From positions 110,506-174,505 of the forward strand of contig JAUNHC010000005.1 in assembly GCA_030524175.1 (NCBI GenBank): a stretch of DNA of 64,000 nt. The letters run 5' to 3'. Below the pieces are notes generated by a model. The model was not told the origin of the DNA. It ran no database searches and was given only the letters and a program-made list of their open reading frames with translations. This stretch comes from Eubacteriales bacterium (lineage in GTDB: Bacteria > Bacillota > Clostridia > Lachnospirales > Lachnospiraceae). Both the position numbers and the translations under genes were made by a program. The first letter of the stretch is position 1. Each line of letters begins with the position of its first letter. This document shows positions 9,608 to 18,909 of this stretch, one piece after another.

Positions 9608-10644
9608 AATAAGCCAAACAATGAAGCCAGTTTATCTTCCGCAAGGTCAGCTCCGATCACACATAAACGCCCTGTATACTCAGGTGAACCGGTACGGATT
9701 TCTGTTTCTCCAGGTACCATGTCAAAGTAGATCCAAGTGCCGTCCTCTGCCGGAAGCATACCCTTCGCCCGCAGAATAGTACCGTAATCCCCGGACACAC
9801 TAAGCTCATCCAAAGCCTTCTCCAGTACCTCTCTGCTGTATTTCTTTACAGTCTCACGTCCCCAGCTTGTAAACACCTCGTCTGCATGATGATGGTGATG
9901 ATCATGACCGCAGCCGCACTCCTCATGATCGTGGTGGTGATGATCATGTCCATGGCCGCATTCTTCATGATCGTGGTGGTGCTCATGTGCATGCACATGG
10001 CCGCATTCCGGGCATACTTCTTCCTCCAGCATTTCTTCCTCCAGAGACACCGGATGCTCCATCACTTCCAGCAGTTTCTTACCATCCAGTTTCTCAACAG
10101 GGGTTGTTATGATCACAGCCTTTTTATTAATGCCCCTCAAAAGCTCCATTGCCTCTGCAGCTTTCTTCTCATCCACAATATCTGTGCGGCTCATAATAAC
10201 AGCCCCGGCATATTCTACCTGATTGTTGAAAAACTCACCAAAGTTTCTCATATACATCCTGCACTTTTTCGCATCCACTACTGTGGTATAGCTGTTCAGT
10301 ACAAGATCTGCCTCCTCTGCCACATCCTGCACAGCCTTGATAACATCGGAAAGTTTGCCTACGCCTGACGGCTCAATAAGAATCCTGTCAGGATGGTATT
10401 TTTCAACTACCTCTTTAAGAGAGGCACCGAAATCCCCTACCAGAGAACAGCAGATACATCCGGAATTCATCTCCCGGATTTCAATTCCTGCCTCCTTAAG
10501 AAAACCTCCGTCGATTCCAATCTCTCCGAATTCATTTTCAATCAGGACCACCTGCTCGTCCGCAAATGCTTCCTTGAGAAGCTTTTTTATCAGGGTTGTT
10601 TTGCCGGCTCCCAGAAAGCCGGAGATAATATCAATCTTAGCCAT
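9604..10644 (-). CDS. CobW/G3E GTPase with histidine-rich metal-binding loop
   Basis: The 346-residue protein has P-loop SGFLGAGKTT (residues 8-17), the family CxCC motif GCICC (62-66), and an SGVG segment near 100. A low-complexity insert between about 205 and 256 is extremely rich in His, Asp, Glu and Cys, with two tandem copies of an HDHEECG-containing unit. G3E proteins with CxCC and His-rich loops are zinc (or nickel/cobalt) chaperones. This one probably stores or delivers metal in the cytoplasm. A CobW C-terminal domain follows. It has a good AAAGGAG site and precedes the second GTPase gene across the palindromic element. Confidence 0.85.
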   Translation of the reverse strand: MAKIDIISGFLGAGKTTLIKKLLKEAFADEQVVLIENEFGEIGIDGGFLKEAGIEIREMNSGCICCSLVGDFGASLKEVVEKYHPDRILIEPSGVGKLSDVIKAVQDVAEEADLVLNSYTTVVDAKKCRMYMRNFGEFFNNQVEYAGAVIMSRTDIVDEKKAAEAMELLRGINKKAVIITTPVEKLDGKKLLEVMEHPVSLEEEMLEEEVCPECGHVHAHEHHHDHEECGHGHDHHHHDHEECGCGHDHHHHHADEVFTSWGRETVKKYSREVLEKALDELSVSGDYGTILRAKGMLPAEDGTWIYFDMVPGETEIRTGSPEYTGRLCVIGADLAEDKLASLFGLL

Positions 10645-10740
10645 ATCTGACTGCTCCTTTCAAATGTCAAATTTATATAACGTAATTTGACCAGGAAGTG
10701 CTTATACCCCCTGGTTCAACTGCTTTTATTCATCTGAATA

Positions 10741-10767
10741 CGGGGACATGACCCCGTCATGTCCCCG
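10741..10767. repeat. Perfect 12-bp hairpin
   Basis: CGGGGACATGAC and GTCATGTCCCCG flank a three-base CCC loop. It lies 38 bases past the stop of the short gene at 10805. It lacks a clear T-run on either strand, so it may be a weak terminator or an intergenic palindrome. Confidence 0.6.
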
Positions 10768-10804
10768 ATTCCTCTAATGTAATAATGCCTCAACAGCAAA
10801 ATGA

Positions 10805-11038
10805 TCAACCATTGATCATAAAGTTCATTAATTTATCAATGTCTTCCTTCTCATAAGCAACGATTTCCAGTTCCGGAATCTCTCCGCCGGAGAAAATGTT
10901 AGCCAGAGATACATACTGGGATAATTTAGATTTCAGGTTTAATCTGTCTCCCTCACCTGTTACTAATTCTACTTTGCCTGCACAGCTGTCAATTACCTGA
11001 AAAAATTTGTCTACATCTTTAATATTGGATACTTTCAT
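10805..11038 (-). CDS. Short conserved Lachnospiraceae protein of unknown function
   Basis: The frame opens at 11062, but the ATG at 11038 has AAGGAG seven bases upstream and is the likely start, giving 77 residues. The product is small, soluble and mixed-charge, with no membrane segment or metal motif. I recall near-identical short proteins in Lachnospiraceae genomes that carry the misleading automatic label polyA polymerase. Nothing here supports that activity. A consensus promoter just upstream and a hairpin just downstream make it a single-gene unit. Its function is not known to me. Confidence 0.75.
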   Translation of the reverse strand: MKVSNIKDVDKFFQVIDSCAGKVELVTGEGDRLNLKSKLSQYVSLANIFSGGEIPELEIVAYEKEDIDKLMNFMING

Positions 11039-11097
11039 GTTAATTCTCCTTTCAACATGCAATCATTAATTCAAATCAATTCCTGTTTTCGCGCTCA

Positions 11098-11126
11098 TTA
11101 TAACCCAAGTTTCCAGAAATTGCAAT
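11098..11126 (-). promoter_or_regulatory. Consensus sigma-A promoter for the short protein
   Basis: TTGCAA and TATAAT with a 17-base spacer on the minus strand, ending about 60 bases before the start codon at 11038. Confidence 0.75.
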
Positions 11127-11233
11127 TGTTTCTTATCCTAAATATTTCTTATAAATATAAGATTTTTTATACGTTTTCCCTACCGGAGAGCAAACTTCCG
11201 GCATTACGTCCTGATAAATACCCGGACAGACTG

Positions 11234-13117
11234 TTAAAACAGGAAAATTGCCACTCCATATGCAGGAAGAGGGTAGGCAAAAGAGAACTTGCGGTCATCG
11301 CACTCTTTTTTCTCTGCCTTATAAATTTTCGGCACAGTCATGCCTGTCTCGTCCATGATAAGCTTATACTGCTTCTTCCGCGGAACGCCCACACGGTAAT
11401 CCTCCCTGGCAACAGGAGTAAAATTGCAGACCACAAGAAGGTTATTCCGTTTCGTAGGAGAGTGGCGTACAAAGCTTAATATGCTGCGGTCCCCGTCATT
11501 GCTGTTGATCCACTCAAAGCCTTCTTTTTCATTGTCCATGGCATGCAATGCAGGGTATTTCTTGTAGAGATGGATCAGGGTCCTCACATACTCCTGCAGA
11601 TGCCTGTGGGCATCTTCGCCAAGAAGATACCAGTCCAGCTCACGCTCCTCGCTCCACTCTCTAAGCTGCCCGAAATCCTGCCCCATAAACAGAAGTTTTT
11701 TGCCAGGGTGGCAGAACATAAATGCATAACCAAGCTTTAGATTTTTAAATTTGTCATCCAGGTCTCCCGGCATCTTGTTCAGCATAGAGCATTTCAGATG
11801 CACTACCTCATCATGGGAAAGCACAAGAACATATTTTTCACTGTAAGCATATACCATGGAAAACACTATTTTGTGATGGTTGAATTTACGGAAAAAGGGA
11901 TCCAGCTTCATATACTCCAGGAAATCGTTCATCCAGCCCATATTCCATTTCAGGGAAAATCCAAGTCCGTCCTCCTCTGCCTTGCCGGTAACCATGGGCC
12001 ATGCCGTTGACTCCTCTGCAATCATCAGTGAACCATGATTTCTTCCCAGGACAACCGTATTCAGGTGTTTAAAGAATTCAATCGCCTCCAGATTCTTGTT
12101 TTCCCCGTATTTATTGGCAACCCATTCACCGTCCTTTTTACCGTAATCCAGGTAAAGCATAGATGCCACCGCATCCACGCGCAGACCGTCCACATGGCAC
12201 TCTTCCACCCAGAACAATGCATTGGCAATAAGGAAATTCTTTACCTCCGGGCGTCCGTAATTGTATATCTTTGTGCCCCAGTCAGGATGTTCTCCCTGTC
12301 TGGGATCGGCATGTTCATACAGAGCAGTTCCGTCGAAATTAGCCAGCCCATGTGCATCCTTAGGGAAATGAGCCGGAACCCAGTCAAGAATTACGCCGAT
12401 TTTCTGACGGTGCAGATAATCCACCAGATACTTAAAATCCTGAGGTGTGCCGTAACGGGAGGTAGGTGCATAATACCCGGTCACCTGATATCCCCAGGAG
12501 CCGTCAAAGGGATGCTCCGCTATCCCCATCAGTTCCACATGAGTATATCCCATCTCTTTCACATAATGTGCCAGCTCGTGTGCAAATTCCCGGTAATTAT
12601 AGAATCCTTCCTCATTGTCTTCCTCAGATTCGTGTTTTCTCCAGGAACCGGGATGAACCTCGTAAATTGCCATGGCATCAACTTTTTCATCGAAAGTCTC
12701 CCTGTTTTTCATCCAGGTGTCATCCTTCCACTGATAATCTGTAATATCAGTGATCCTTGACGCTGTCCCCGGACGTCTCTCCGCCTCATTGGCATAGGGG
12801 TCTGCTTTATAAAGCTCTTCACCGTTTATCCCCTTGATAAAAAACTTATACAACTGGCCAATCTTAGCCCCTGGCACAAAAACTTCGTAAACACCGATCG
12901 GGCCTGCCTTTGTCATGGGATTTGCCTCTGTATCCCACTGGTTAAATTCACCGATTACAGAAACCGACTGGGCATTGGGAGCCCAAACCGCAAAGTATAC
13001 ACCTTTTCTCCTGCGGTATGTTGTTGGATGAGCCCCAAGTTTACGGTATATATCATAATGTGTGCCCTCGCCGAACAAATATTGATCCAAATCTGTGAAT
13101 TTTAATCTCTCTCCCAT
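11234..13117 (-). CDS. glgB: 1,4-alpha-glucan (glycogen) branching enzyme
   Basis: The chosen ATG at 13117 follows GGGAGGTACTTCAG and gives 627 residues, the usual length; the frame extends to 13201 without a better start. It has an N-terminal CBM48/early-set domain (about 15-115) and a GH13 barrel with the nucleophile in GLRVDAV near 315, the acid/base in IAEEST near 366 and the transition-state Asp in LSHDEVVH. It makes alpha-1,6 branches in glycogen. It follows a second GH13 gene by 114 bases, probably on the same transcript. No glgA or glgC lies in the window. Confidence 0.95.
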   Translation of the reverse strand: MGERLKFTDLDQYLFGEGTHYDIYRKLGAHPTTYRRRKGVYFAVWAPNAQSVSVIGEFNQWDTEANPMTKAGPIGVYEVFVPGAKIGQLYKFFIKGINGEELYKADPYANEAERRPGTASRITDITDYQWKDDTWMKNRETFDEKVDAMAIYEVHPGSWRKHESEEDNEEGFYNYREFAHELAHYVKEMGYTHVELMGIAEHPFDGSWGYQVTGYYAPTSRYGTPQDFKYLVDYLHRQKIGVILDWVPAHFPKDAHGLANFDGTALYEHADPRQGEHPDWGTKIYNYGRPEVKNFLIANALFWVEECHVDGLRVDAVASMLYLDYGKKDGEWVANKYGENKNLEAIEFFKHLNTVVLGRNHGSLMIAEESTAWPMVTGKAEEDGLGFSLKWNMGWMNDFLEYMKLDPFFRKFNHHKIVFSMVYAYSEKYVLVLSHDEVVHLKCSMLNKMPGDLDDKFKNLKLGYAFMFCHPGKKLLFMGQDFGQLREWSEERELDWYLLGEDAHRHLQEYVRTLIHLYKKYPALHAMDNEKEGFEWINSNDGDRSILSFVRHSPTKRNNLLVVCNFTPVAREDYRVGVPRKKQYKLIMDETGMTVPKIYKAEKKECDDRKFSFAYPLPAYGVAIFLF

Positions 13118-13231
13118 CTGAAGTACCTCCCTAATTTCAATCCACAAGGATTGTCTTGGCGATTCCTCTCCCGTCTGTAGAGAAAGGGAGAATCCCCGCA
13201 TATATTGATAACACTTTTATATAAATATCAG

Positions 13232-14578
13232 CTATCCGATCGCTATGATCTGACTTTCATTGGGAAGTAACTTGATATGCAGCATATTATCCTGCACACT
13301 TACAGCTACCCCGTCAATGAGACTCTCACATTTGGATGCCGCAATGGGCATACGGATGTTGAGCTCCGCCTCATTTTCATCATTATTTACCGCCACAATA
13401 ACGCCTTCATCCCCCATGATCCTGGCAAATGCATACTGGCGGTTTGTAAGCAGCAGCTCCTGATAAGCCCCATTTGACAAAGCCGGCTGCTCTTTGTGAA
13501 TACGCCCCAGCGTACGGACCCACTCCAAAAGCTTAGGATCCTCAGCAGCCTCTTCCTCCAAATTCACAGAAGGACGCAGCGGGTCATCATTTGCGCCCTC
13601 TTTTTTCCCTTTGATCCCCCACTCTGAGCCATAATAAATGGATGGGATTCCCGGAAGGGTGAACAGAAGTGTATACACCGGATAAATATGTCCGGGAACC
13701 TGAAGCTTGGATGCAATCCTGTCCACATCATGATTGTCCACAAAAGAATACAGCTTCATACCTCTGTAAATACCGCCGTTCTGATCAAACTCTCTGCGGA
13801 TAGTATGGGCGATCTCAAAATAATTGTGGTCATTGTGACCGGAATACAAGCCCTTATGCAGTTCATAATTTGTTACACTGTCCAGCATTTCCGGCTTTAC
13901 ATACCGGCTGTAATCCCCATGGATCACCTCGCCCATAAGCCAGAAATCTTCCTTTTTGTCCCTTGTATAACGGCGCATTTCTTCCATGAAAGAAAATTCC
14001 AGACAATCTGCGCAGTCCAGACGGATACCGTCAATATCAAACTCATCGATCCAAAAGCCGATCACATCAAGAAGATATTCCCGAACCTTCGGCTCCCAGA
14101 AATTCAGGTTGACCAGCTCATAGCAATTCCTCCACGCCTCATATCCAAAACCGTCATTATAGGGCGTGTTCCATCCAAAATTAATTCCCTTATACCAACT
14201 GCAGTAGGGAGAATTCTCCCTGTTCTTCTGAATATCCTGAAAAGCGAAAAACTCACGGCCTGTATGGTTAAACACCCCGTCAACCACCACCTTGATTCCC
14301 CGCTCATGTGCTTCGTCCACAAAATGCCTGAAATCCTCATTGTCCCCCAGCCTTCTGTCCACCAGCTTATAATCCCTGGTGTCATAACCATGGGATGTGG
14401 ACTCAAATAAAGGCCCGATATAAATTGCGGTGCAGCCAAGGGAATCTATATGCGGCAGCCATTTCTCCAGCTCATCAAAACGATGCGTCACCTCTGTCTG
14501 CTCATTCCTTCTTGGTGCACCTGTCATCCCAATAGGATACATGTGATAAAATACTGCCTCTTCAAACCATCTGCCCAA
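13232..14578 (-). CDS. GH13 alpha-glucan hydrolase
   Basis: Translation very likely begins at a TTG (14578) eight bases after AGGAGG; the nearby ATG is out of frame. The 448-residue protein is an intracellular GH13 enzyme (no signal peptide) with DGVFNHTG, the nucleophile in GIRLDCAD near 185, the acid in GEVIHGD near 216 and FVDNHD near 281. It resembles maltodextrin-degrading enzymes such as cyclomaltodextrinase or alpha-glucosidase, but lacks their N-terminal domain. With glgB next to it, a role in remodelling or breaking down glycogen or maltodextrin is inferred. The exact bond specificity cannot be read. Confidence 0.88.
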   Translation of the reverse strand: MGRWFEEAVFYHMYPIGMTGAPRRNEQTEVTHRFDELEKWLPHIDSLGCTAIYIGPLFESTSHGYDTRDYKLVDRRLGDNEDFRHFVDEAHERGIKVVVDGVFNHTGREFFAFQDIQKNRENSPYCSWYKGINFGWNTPYNDGFGYEAWRNCYELVNLNFWEPKVREYLLDVIGFWIDEFDIDGIRLDCADCLEFSFMEEMRRYTRDKKEDFWLMGEVIHGDYSRYVKPEMLDSVTNYELHKGLYSGHNDHNYFEIAHTIRREFDQNGGIYRGMKLYSFVDNHDVDRIASKLQVPGHIYPVYTLLFTLPGIPSIYYGSEWGIKGKKEGANDDPLRPSVNLEEEAAEDPKLLEWVRTLGRIHKEQPALSNGAYQELLLTNRQYAFARIMGDEGVIVAVNNDENEAELNIRMPIAASKCESLIDGVAVSVQDNMLHIKLLPNESQIIAIG

Positions 14579-14601
14579 TACGTTGTCCTCCTGAATTCCG
14601 C

Positions 14602-14636
14602 CTGAAAGTCCCCTATGAACGGCAACTGACTTTCAG
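14602..14636 (-). promoter_or_regulatory. Leader hairpin upstream of the GH13/glgB operon
   Basis: A 9-base inverted repeat CTGAAAGTC / GACTTTCAG with a 17-base loop falls between the promoter and the TTG start. A smaller palindrome, TGACTttcAGTCA in outline, overlaps its right arm. It may be an operator or a 5' RNA structure. Confidence 0.4.
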
Positions 14637-14652
14637 TCATTCTATACTTTTT

Positions 14653-14681
14653 ATTATACCAACGCCCACTCTCTCCGTCAA
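14653..14681 (-). promoter_or_regulatory. Consensus sigma-A promoter of the GH13-glgB operon
   Basis: TTGACG and TATAAT with a 17-base spacer on the minus strand, about 75 bases before the TTG start. Together with the terminator at 14805-14849 it accounts for most of the 330-base gap. Confidence 0.8.
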
Positions 14682-14804
14682 TTAAAATTGAGGTAACAGA
14701 AGAAAGAATACTGGCCGTTATTGTTCTCTGGTAATATCCACGTTACCGGGCACGGAGTGTACAATAACTGCTGACCCCGCACAGAACCTTTATACCAAAT
14801 AATA

Positions 14805-14849
14805 AAAGAGGATAACCTTGCTGTTGTCTTTCAGTAAGTTATCCTCTTT
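14805..14849 (-). terminator. Terminator after the NodB deacetylase gene
   Basis: AAAGAGGATAAC pairs with GTTATCCTCTTT across a 21-base loop, and on the minus strand is followed by a TTTATTATTT tract. It ends the deacetylase transcript upstream of the GH13 promoter. Confidence 0.75.
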
Positions 14850-14908
14850 GCATTTAACTGTCTCTTAGGAAACCGGATATTAATTATTATGCGTATTTCC
14901 CGTTTTTT

Positions 14909-16186
14909 TTACTCACCGTCACTGTAGTCGTCGCTGCCTTCACCGTCATCGAAACCACTGTTGTCTTCTTCACCGTCAGTGTAGCCGTCGTCACCATTGT
15001 CATCACCGTCAGTGATATCGGTTCCGTCTGTATCCGTGACGCTTCCGTCATCAATACCGGAAGTGCCGTCACTTACGTTTCCTTCATATCCTGCAACCTC
15101 TCCTCTTCCAAGAGTGCTGTCCCAGAAGTCAACATAAGATGCGTTCTGAAGTGTCACACCCTTTGCCTCAGCCAGTTCACTTACCGTAACCAGCTTATAG
15201 CCTTGAGCAACCAGATCAGGTATGATCCTCAGCGCAGCGTTGACCGACGGCTCATGGATATCATGCATCAGAATAATGGATCCATCCGTCAAATCTCCGT
15301 TCATAACAGCATTGTAGTCAGCATCAGCATCCAGAGTATCCCAGTCTCGGGTATCCAGTGACCACATAAAGAACGGTTTATCGACAGTGTCAATAATATC
15401 CTGATTATAAGCACCATACGGTGCCCGGGCAACACTTGCAGGCTGTCCGCAGGCCTGGATCAATGCATTATCTGTATCCTCAAACTGCTTGGCCACATCG
15501 CTTAAGTCCAGATTGGTAAGCTGGGGATGATTCCAGGAATGACTTCCTATTTCACATCCAATCTCTGCCATCCGCTTCACAGCATCCGGAAAACTGCCCA
15601 CATTCTGACCCTGCATGAAGAAGGTCGCGTGTGCATTATTCTCCTCCAGACAATCCAGAAGCTTCTGTGTGTACTCTCCAGGTCCGTCATCAAAGGTCAG
15701 TGCCAGCATAGGACGTTTCTTCTCCGGATTGTAAGAGCCGTCATCATTGAAATAATAGTCCTTAACACCCTTGGCAACCCAGCCGGTCTGTAAGTGTCCG
15801 TTATTGTCAAAAGAATATGTAACGCCGTCGATCTCCTGAAATCCTCCGGCATAATAAGTTCCGTCCGCATTCTGATACCAGCGGCCATTCTCATCCTCGT
15901 GCCATCCCGGTGTCATTGCCGAAACCTTACCTATGTCTCCCTTACCCTTAAGAGGCTGGCGTATAGCAGCGTTCGGATCCGCCTCGGCGGTCTGTGCCTG
16001 TACCTCCACAGGTTTCCCTGCTTCTTTTCCCCCAACACGGTTAATGATGGGAAAAATAACACCCCGGATGACAAAAACCAGAACCAGGACTAATGCCACT
16101 GCATATGTAGCCAGTCTGGTAATCCTTCTTATCATCATCTGGCGCTTTTTTCTGCGCATTCTCTCACGCAAAACTCTTTTATCCAT
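14909..16186 (-). CDS. Membrane-anchored NodB polysaccharide deacetylase
   Basis: The 425-residue protein has a basic N-terminus and one membrane segment (about 24-45), so the rest lies outside the cell. Residues ~90-150 hold two or three short aromatic/Gly repeats of the choline/glucan-binding type (GWHEDENGRWYQ, GWVAKGVKDYYF). The NodB domain follows, with TFDDGP near 165, HSWNHPQL as the zinc His pair, RAPYGAYN and LMHDIH. Peptidoglycan or a secondary wall polymer is the likely substrate. The last ~50 residues are an Asp/Gly-rich acidic tail. It is monocistronic with its own promoter and terminator. Confidence 0.88.
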   Translation of the reverse strand: MDKRVLRERMRRKKRQMMIRRITRLATYAVALVLVLVFVIRGVIFPIINRVGGKEAGKPVEVQAQTAEADPNAAIRQPLKGKGDIGKVSAMTPGWHEDENGRWYQNADGTYYAGGFQEIDGVTYSFDNNGHLQTGWVAKGVKDYYFNDDGSYNPEKKRPMLALTFDDGPGEYTQKLLDCLEENNAHATFFMQGQNVGSFPDAVKRMAEIGCEIGSHSWNHPQLTNLDLSDVAKQFEDTDNALIQACGQPASVARAPYGAYNQDIIDTVDKPFFMWSLDTRDWDTLDADADYNAVMNGDLTDGSIILMHDIHEPSVNAALRIIPDLVAQGYKLVTVSELAEAKGVTLQNASYVDFWDSTLGRGEVAGYEGNVSDGTSGIDDGSVTDTDGTDITDGDDNGDDGYTDGEEDNSGFDDGEGSDDYSDGE

Positions 16187-16242
16187 CTTGTATCCCCACT
16201 TATTTAATATACAAAAATAGTACCTTTTCTAATATCAAATTA

Positions 16243-16271
16243 ATCATACAACATTTATCATGGAAATACAA
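16243..16271 (-). promoter_or_regulatory. Probable promoter of the NodB deacetylase gene
   Basis: TTGTAT and TATGAT with a 17-base spacer on the minus strand, about 60 bases before the start at 16186. Confidence 0.5.
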
Positions 16272-16376
16272 TGATATTTCATTAAAGATTTATTAATTTT
16301 CCCATCTTTGTTATTCTTAACCAAATTCATCTACATTATTCAGCAAAATGCACTATTTATGCCATATTTCCGGAAA

Positions 16377-17480
16377 TCAGATCACCTGTTTCAGCTCTAG
16401 ATCATCCGTCACCAGAAGGATATCTGCATCCTTCCCCACACTCAAAGAACCTACCTTGTCATAAATACCTATACTCTTAGCCGGATTCCTTGTAGCAGCA
16501 AAAATCGCCGTCTCAAGCGGTATTCCAAAAGATACCGCCTTGCACATACAATCATAAAGATTAGTAGCCGACCCTGCCAGCGTTCCGTTCTTCAGGGTTG
16601 CCTTCCTGTCTTTCATGGTAACCTCTTGTCCGCCCAGCTCATAGGTACCGTTCTCCATTCCTGTGGCCATCATGGAATCACTGATAAGAACCACCCTCTC
16701 ATCCCCGAAAATGCTGAAAGTTGCCCTTACAACAGAAGGATGGATATGAAGGCCGTCACAGATCAGTTCCACCATGCACTGAGAGTCGTCGGCTGCCGCA
16801 CCGATAAGCCCCGGATCTCTGTGGGCCAGAGGCATCATTGCATTGTAGAGATGTGTCACATGATGCGCTCCCCGTTTCATTGCTTCTGTTGAAACAGCAT
16901 AGTCTGCTCCCGTATGTCCCAGGGAAATACAGGTTTCATTATGGATTTCATCAATAAATTCCATAGCTCCGTCCACATTAGGCGCAAGGGTGACAAGCTT
17001 CACCATATTATTGCAGGCCTCGTTCAATTCACGGAAAAAGTCTACGTCAGGCCTGCGGATGTATTTCTCTAAGTGGGCGCCCTTTTTATTTACATCCAGG
17101 AACGGCCCTTCCATATTGATACCCCGGACACAGGCACCTCCCTCAACACCTCTTGCCCCTTCCAGTGTCGCGAATATTTCCATGAGCTGATCCTTTGGGA
17201 GTGTCATGGATGTGGGGCAGTATGAAGTAATACCATGACTTCTTTCATATTTTAAAATTGTTTTAAGCCCCTCTGTATCCGCATCAGAAAAATCATGTCC
17301 GAAAGCTCCGTGGCTATGGATATCCACCAGCCCCGGTATCACCTTAAGTCCTGTTGCATCCACAACAGTTTTATCTGTAACCTCATTTTCACCTGATGCA
17401 ATCTTATGGTTTTCCACGTAAATATCCTTCACCTGGAAAGTTCCGTCTTCCTGAAACACCTGACCGTTTTTTATAATCAT
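16377..17480 (-). CDS. nagA: N-acetylglucosamine-6-phosphate deacetylase
   Basis: The ATG at 17480 has GGGAGG seven bases upstream; the longer frame start at 17498 does not. The 367-residue amidohydrolase has the metal and substrate motifs of NagA: GLVDIHSHGAFG, an EGPF segment, SLGHTGADY, HLYNAMMPL and ISDSMMATGM with the catalytic Asp. It converts GlcNAc-6-phosphate to glucosamine-6-phosphate in the cytoplasm, feeding amino sugars to glycolysis or wall synthesis. nagB is not in the window. The gene is transcribed alone from a near-consensus promoter. A 12-base palindrome ATTTCCGGAAAT overlaps its stop. Confidence 0.95.
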   Translation of the reverse strand: MIIKNGQVFQEDGTFQVKDIYVENHKIASGENEVTDKTVVDATGLKVIPGLVDIHSHGAFGHDFSDADTEGLKTILKYERSHGITSYCPTSMTLPKDQLMEIFATLEGARGVEGGACVRGINMEGPFLDVNKKGAHLEKYIRRPDVDFFRELNEACNNMVKLVTLAPNVDGAMEFIDEIHNETCISLGHTGADYAVSTEAMKRGAHHVTHLYNAMMPLAHRDPGLIGAAADDSQCMVELICDGLHIHPSVVRATFSIFGDERVVLISDSMMATGMENGTYELGGQEVTMKDRKATLKNGTLAGSATNLYDCMCKAVSFGIPLETAIFAATRNPAKSIGIYDKVGSLSVGKDADILLVTDDLELKQVI

Positions 17481-17557
17481 CTTTCTACCTCCCGGCATAT
17501 TTTATATGTAATTATTCGTACATCCTTATTGCTCATCAATGTATGCCTCTGAATTTC

Positions 17558-17586
17558 ATTATAGGAGTTTATACCGAAAGTTTCAA
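17558..17586 (-). promoter_or_regulatory. Consensus sigma-A promoter of nagA
   Basis: TTGAAA and TATAAT with a 17-base spacer on the minus strand, giving a 5' leader of about 70 bases. It lies in the 342-base divergent region shared with the aquaporin gene; no convincing promoter was found for the other direction. Confidence 0.75.
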
Positions 17587-17822
17587 GGATTTATGCCATA
17601 CTCCTGGATTTTCCATTCCTGCTATGGTTACTGTTCTCTCTGTGGTCAATAATACACTTCCCGATGCAGCAGCGGACAGTTGCCTGCTTTGTTACTGTTT
17701 TACCTCTCCCCGGTATGTATTCACGAAATCATTCTCTCATCTGCGGAATTTGGATATATTTTATACTTTTTTCGTGGTAAACTTTTATTATAAAACATAC
17801 TTAAACAGGAGGGATTTATGTA

Positions 17823-18521
17823 ATGAACATGAAAAAGTATATTGCAGAGTTTATCGGAACCTTCACCTTAACTTTATTCGGGTGCGGTTCTGCCGCATTA
17901 AGCGGAGGTATCGACGGGAAGCTGGGAATTTTAGGAATCTCTATGGCCTTCGGCCTGTCTATCGTTGCCATGGCTTATGCTATCGGCGACGTGTCCGGCT
18001 GTCACATTAACCCGGCAGTTTCCCTGGCAATGCTGATGAGCAAAAAACTAGAATTAAGAGATTTCATCGGTTACGTAATTTCACAGGTATTAGGCGGCAT
18101 TGCTGCAGCCGGAGTTCTTTCCTTTATTATCAATTCCTCTTCCTCTCTTGGCAGCGTTGCTGAGACGGGTCTTGGACAGAACGGCTTTGGCTCCGCATCT
18201 TATACAGGACTTTCCATGGGCGGTGCTGTAGTTGTCGAAATCATTCTTACCTTTGTGTTTGTCATGACCATCCTTGGCGTCACCGCAAAAGCTAAAACCG
18301 GCACTGTGGCAGGACTTGTCATCGGACTATGTCTGGCATTCGTACATATCCTGGGAATACCGCTTACAGGTACAAGCGTAAATCCTGCAAGAAGCTTCGG
18401 CCCGGCGCTTCTGTTAGGAGGACAGGCCCTTTCCCAGGTCTGGGTATTTATTTTAGCACCGCTGGCAGGCGCAGCACTGGCTTCTATTGTGTGGAATGCT
18501 GTTTGTAAAACAGAAGATTAA
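17823..18521 (+). CDS. MIP-family aquaporin / glycerol channel
   Basis: The 232-residue protein has six membrane segments and both NPA loops: HINPAV near residue 62 and SVNPARSFGPALL near 187. An aromatic/Arg selectivity filter with Arg after the second NPA, the short loops and a length near 230 favour a water channel (AqpZ-like) over the longer glycerol facilitators, but transport of small polyols is possible. AGGAGG lies 9-10 bases before the ATG at 17823. It is the last core gene before the accessory island and has no obvious cotranscribed partner. Confidence 0.9.
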   Translation: MNMKKYIAEFIGTFTLTLFGCGSAALSGGIDGKLGILGISMAFGLSIVAMAYAIGDVSGCHINPAVSLAMLMSKKLELRDFIGYVISQVLGGIAAAGVLSFIINSSSSLGSVAETGLGQNGFGSASYTGLSMGGAVVVEIILTFVFVMTILGVTAKAKTGTVAGLVIGLCLAFVHILGIPLTGTSVNPARSFGPALLLGGQALSQVWVFILAPLAGAALASIVWNAVCKTED

Positions 18522-18622
18522 GAAATAGGACTCATCGGCTATCCTTATGATAGTTCCTGAAAATTCCTAAAATGTAGATAACATAGATTTTCGAGATTTT
18601 ATAAAATAGGTACATAATAATT

Positions 18623-18727
18623 AAACGCGCCTTTCAGCGCTGCGGCATTCAGGAATACAATGAAACCCTAAATGATTATCTTATAAAGTATAACAAAAAA
18701 AGATTAAAGTATCACTCAGAAATATGA
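18623..18727 (+). pseudogene. Remnant of an integrase-type (rve) transposase C-terminus
   Basis: The plus strand of this 105-base stretch reads, in one frame before a TGA, a run including EYNETLNDYLIKYNKKR. This resembles the end of the DDE integrase domain of IS3/IS481-type transposases, where a short motif of the type Y-N-x-K-R follows a helix. No upstream catalytic part is present, and the surrounding 388-base gap between the aquaporin and the GntR gene holds no intact gene. I take it as a relic of an insertion at the left edge of the catabolic island. The match is short. Confidence 0.45.
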
Positions 18728-18848
18728 ACAAAAAAACATAGACAGAATCTTGAATTGGCTGCTTAGTCAATTCACCAAAACGTCCGTGCCCCCACTCTTA
18801 AATCATTTATATCCAGCAATACTTTTTACAAAATAATATTAAAATAAT

Positions 18849-18885
18849 TGCCCTGTTTTGACATAGTTTTAGTCTTTACAGGGCA
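18849..18885 (-). terminator. Terminator after the island's GntR gene
   Basis: TGCCCTGT and ACAGGGCA flank a 21-base loop, and on the minus strand are followed by an AT-rich, T-biased tract. It lies 25 bases past the regulator's stop and marks the end of the island transcript. Confidence 0.65.
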
Positions 18886-18909
18886 CTAATGGGGGCGATT
18901 CATAACATC

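Noticed and set aside
10805-11038. Naming the 77-residue protein as a polyA polymerase
   Set aside because: It is far too short and has no nucleotidyltransferase motif. That label seems to be a propagated annotation error.
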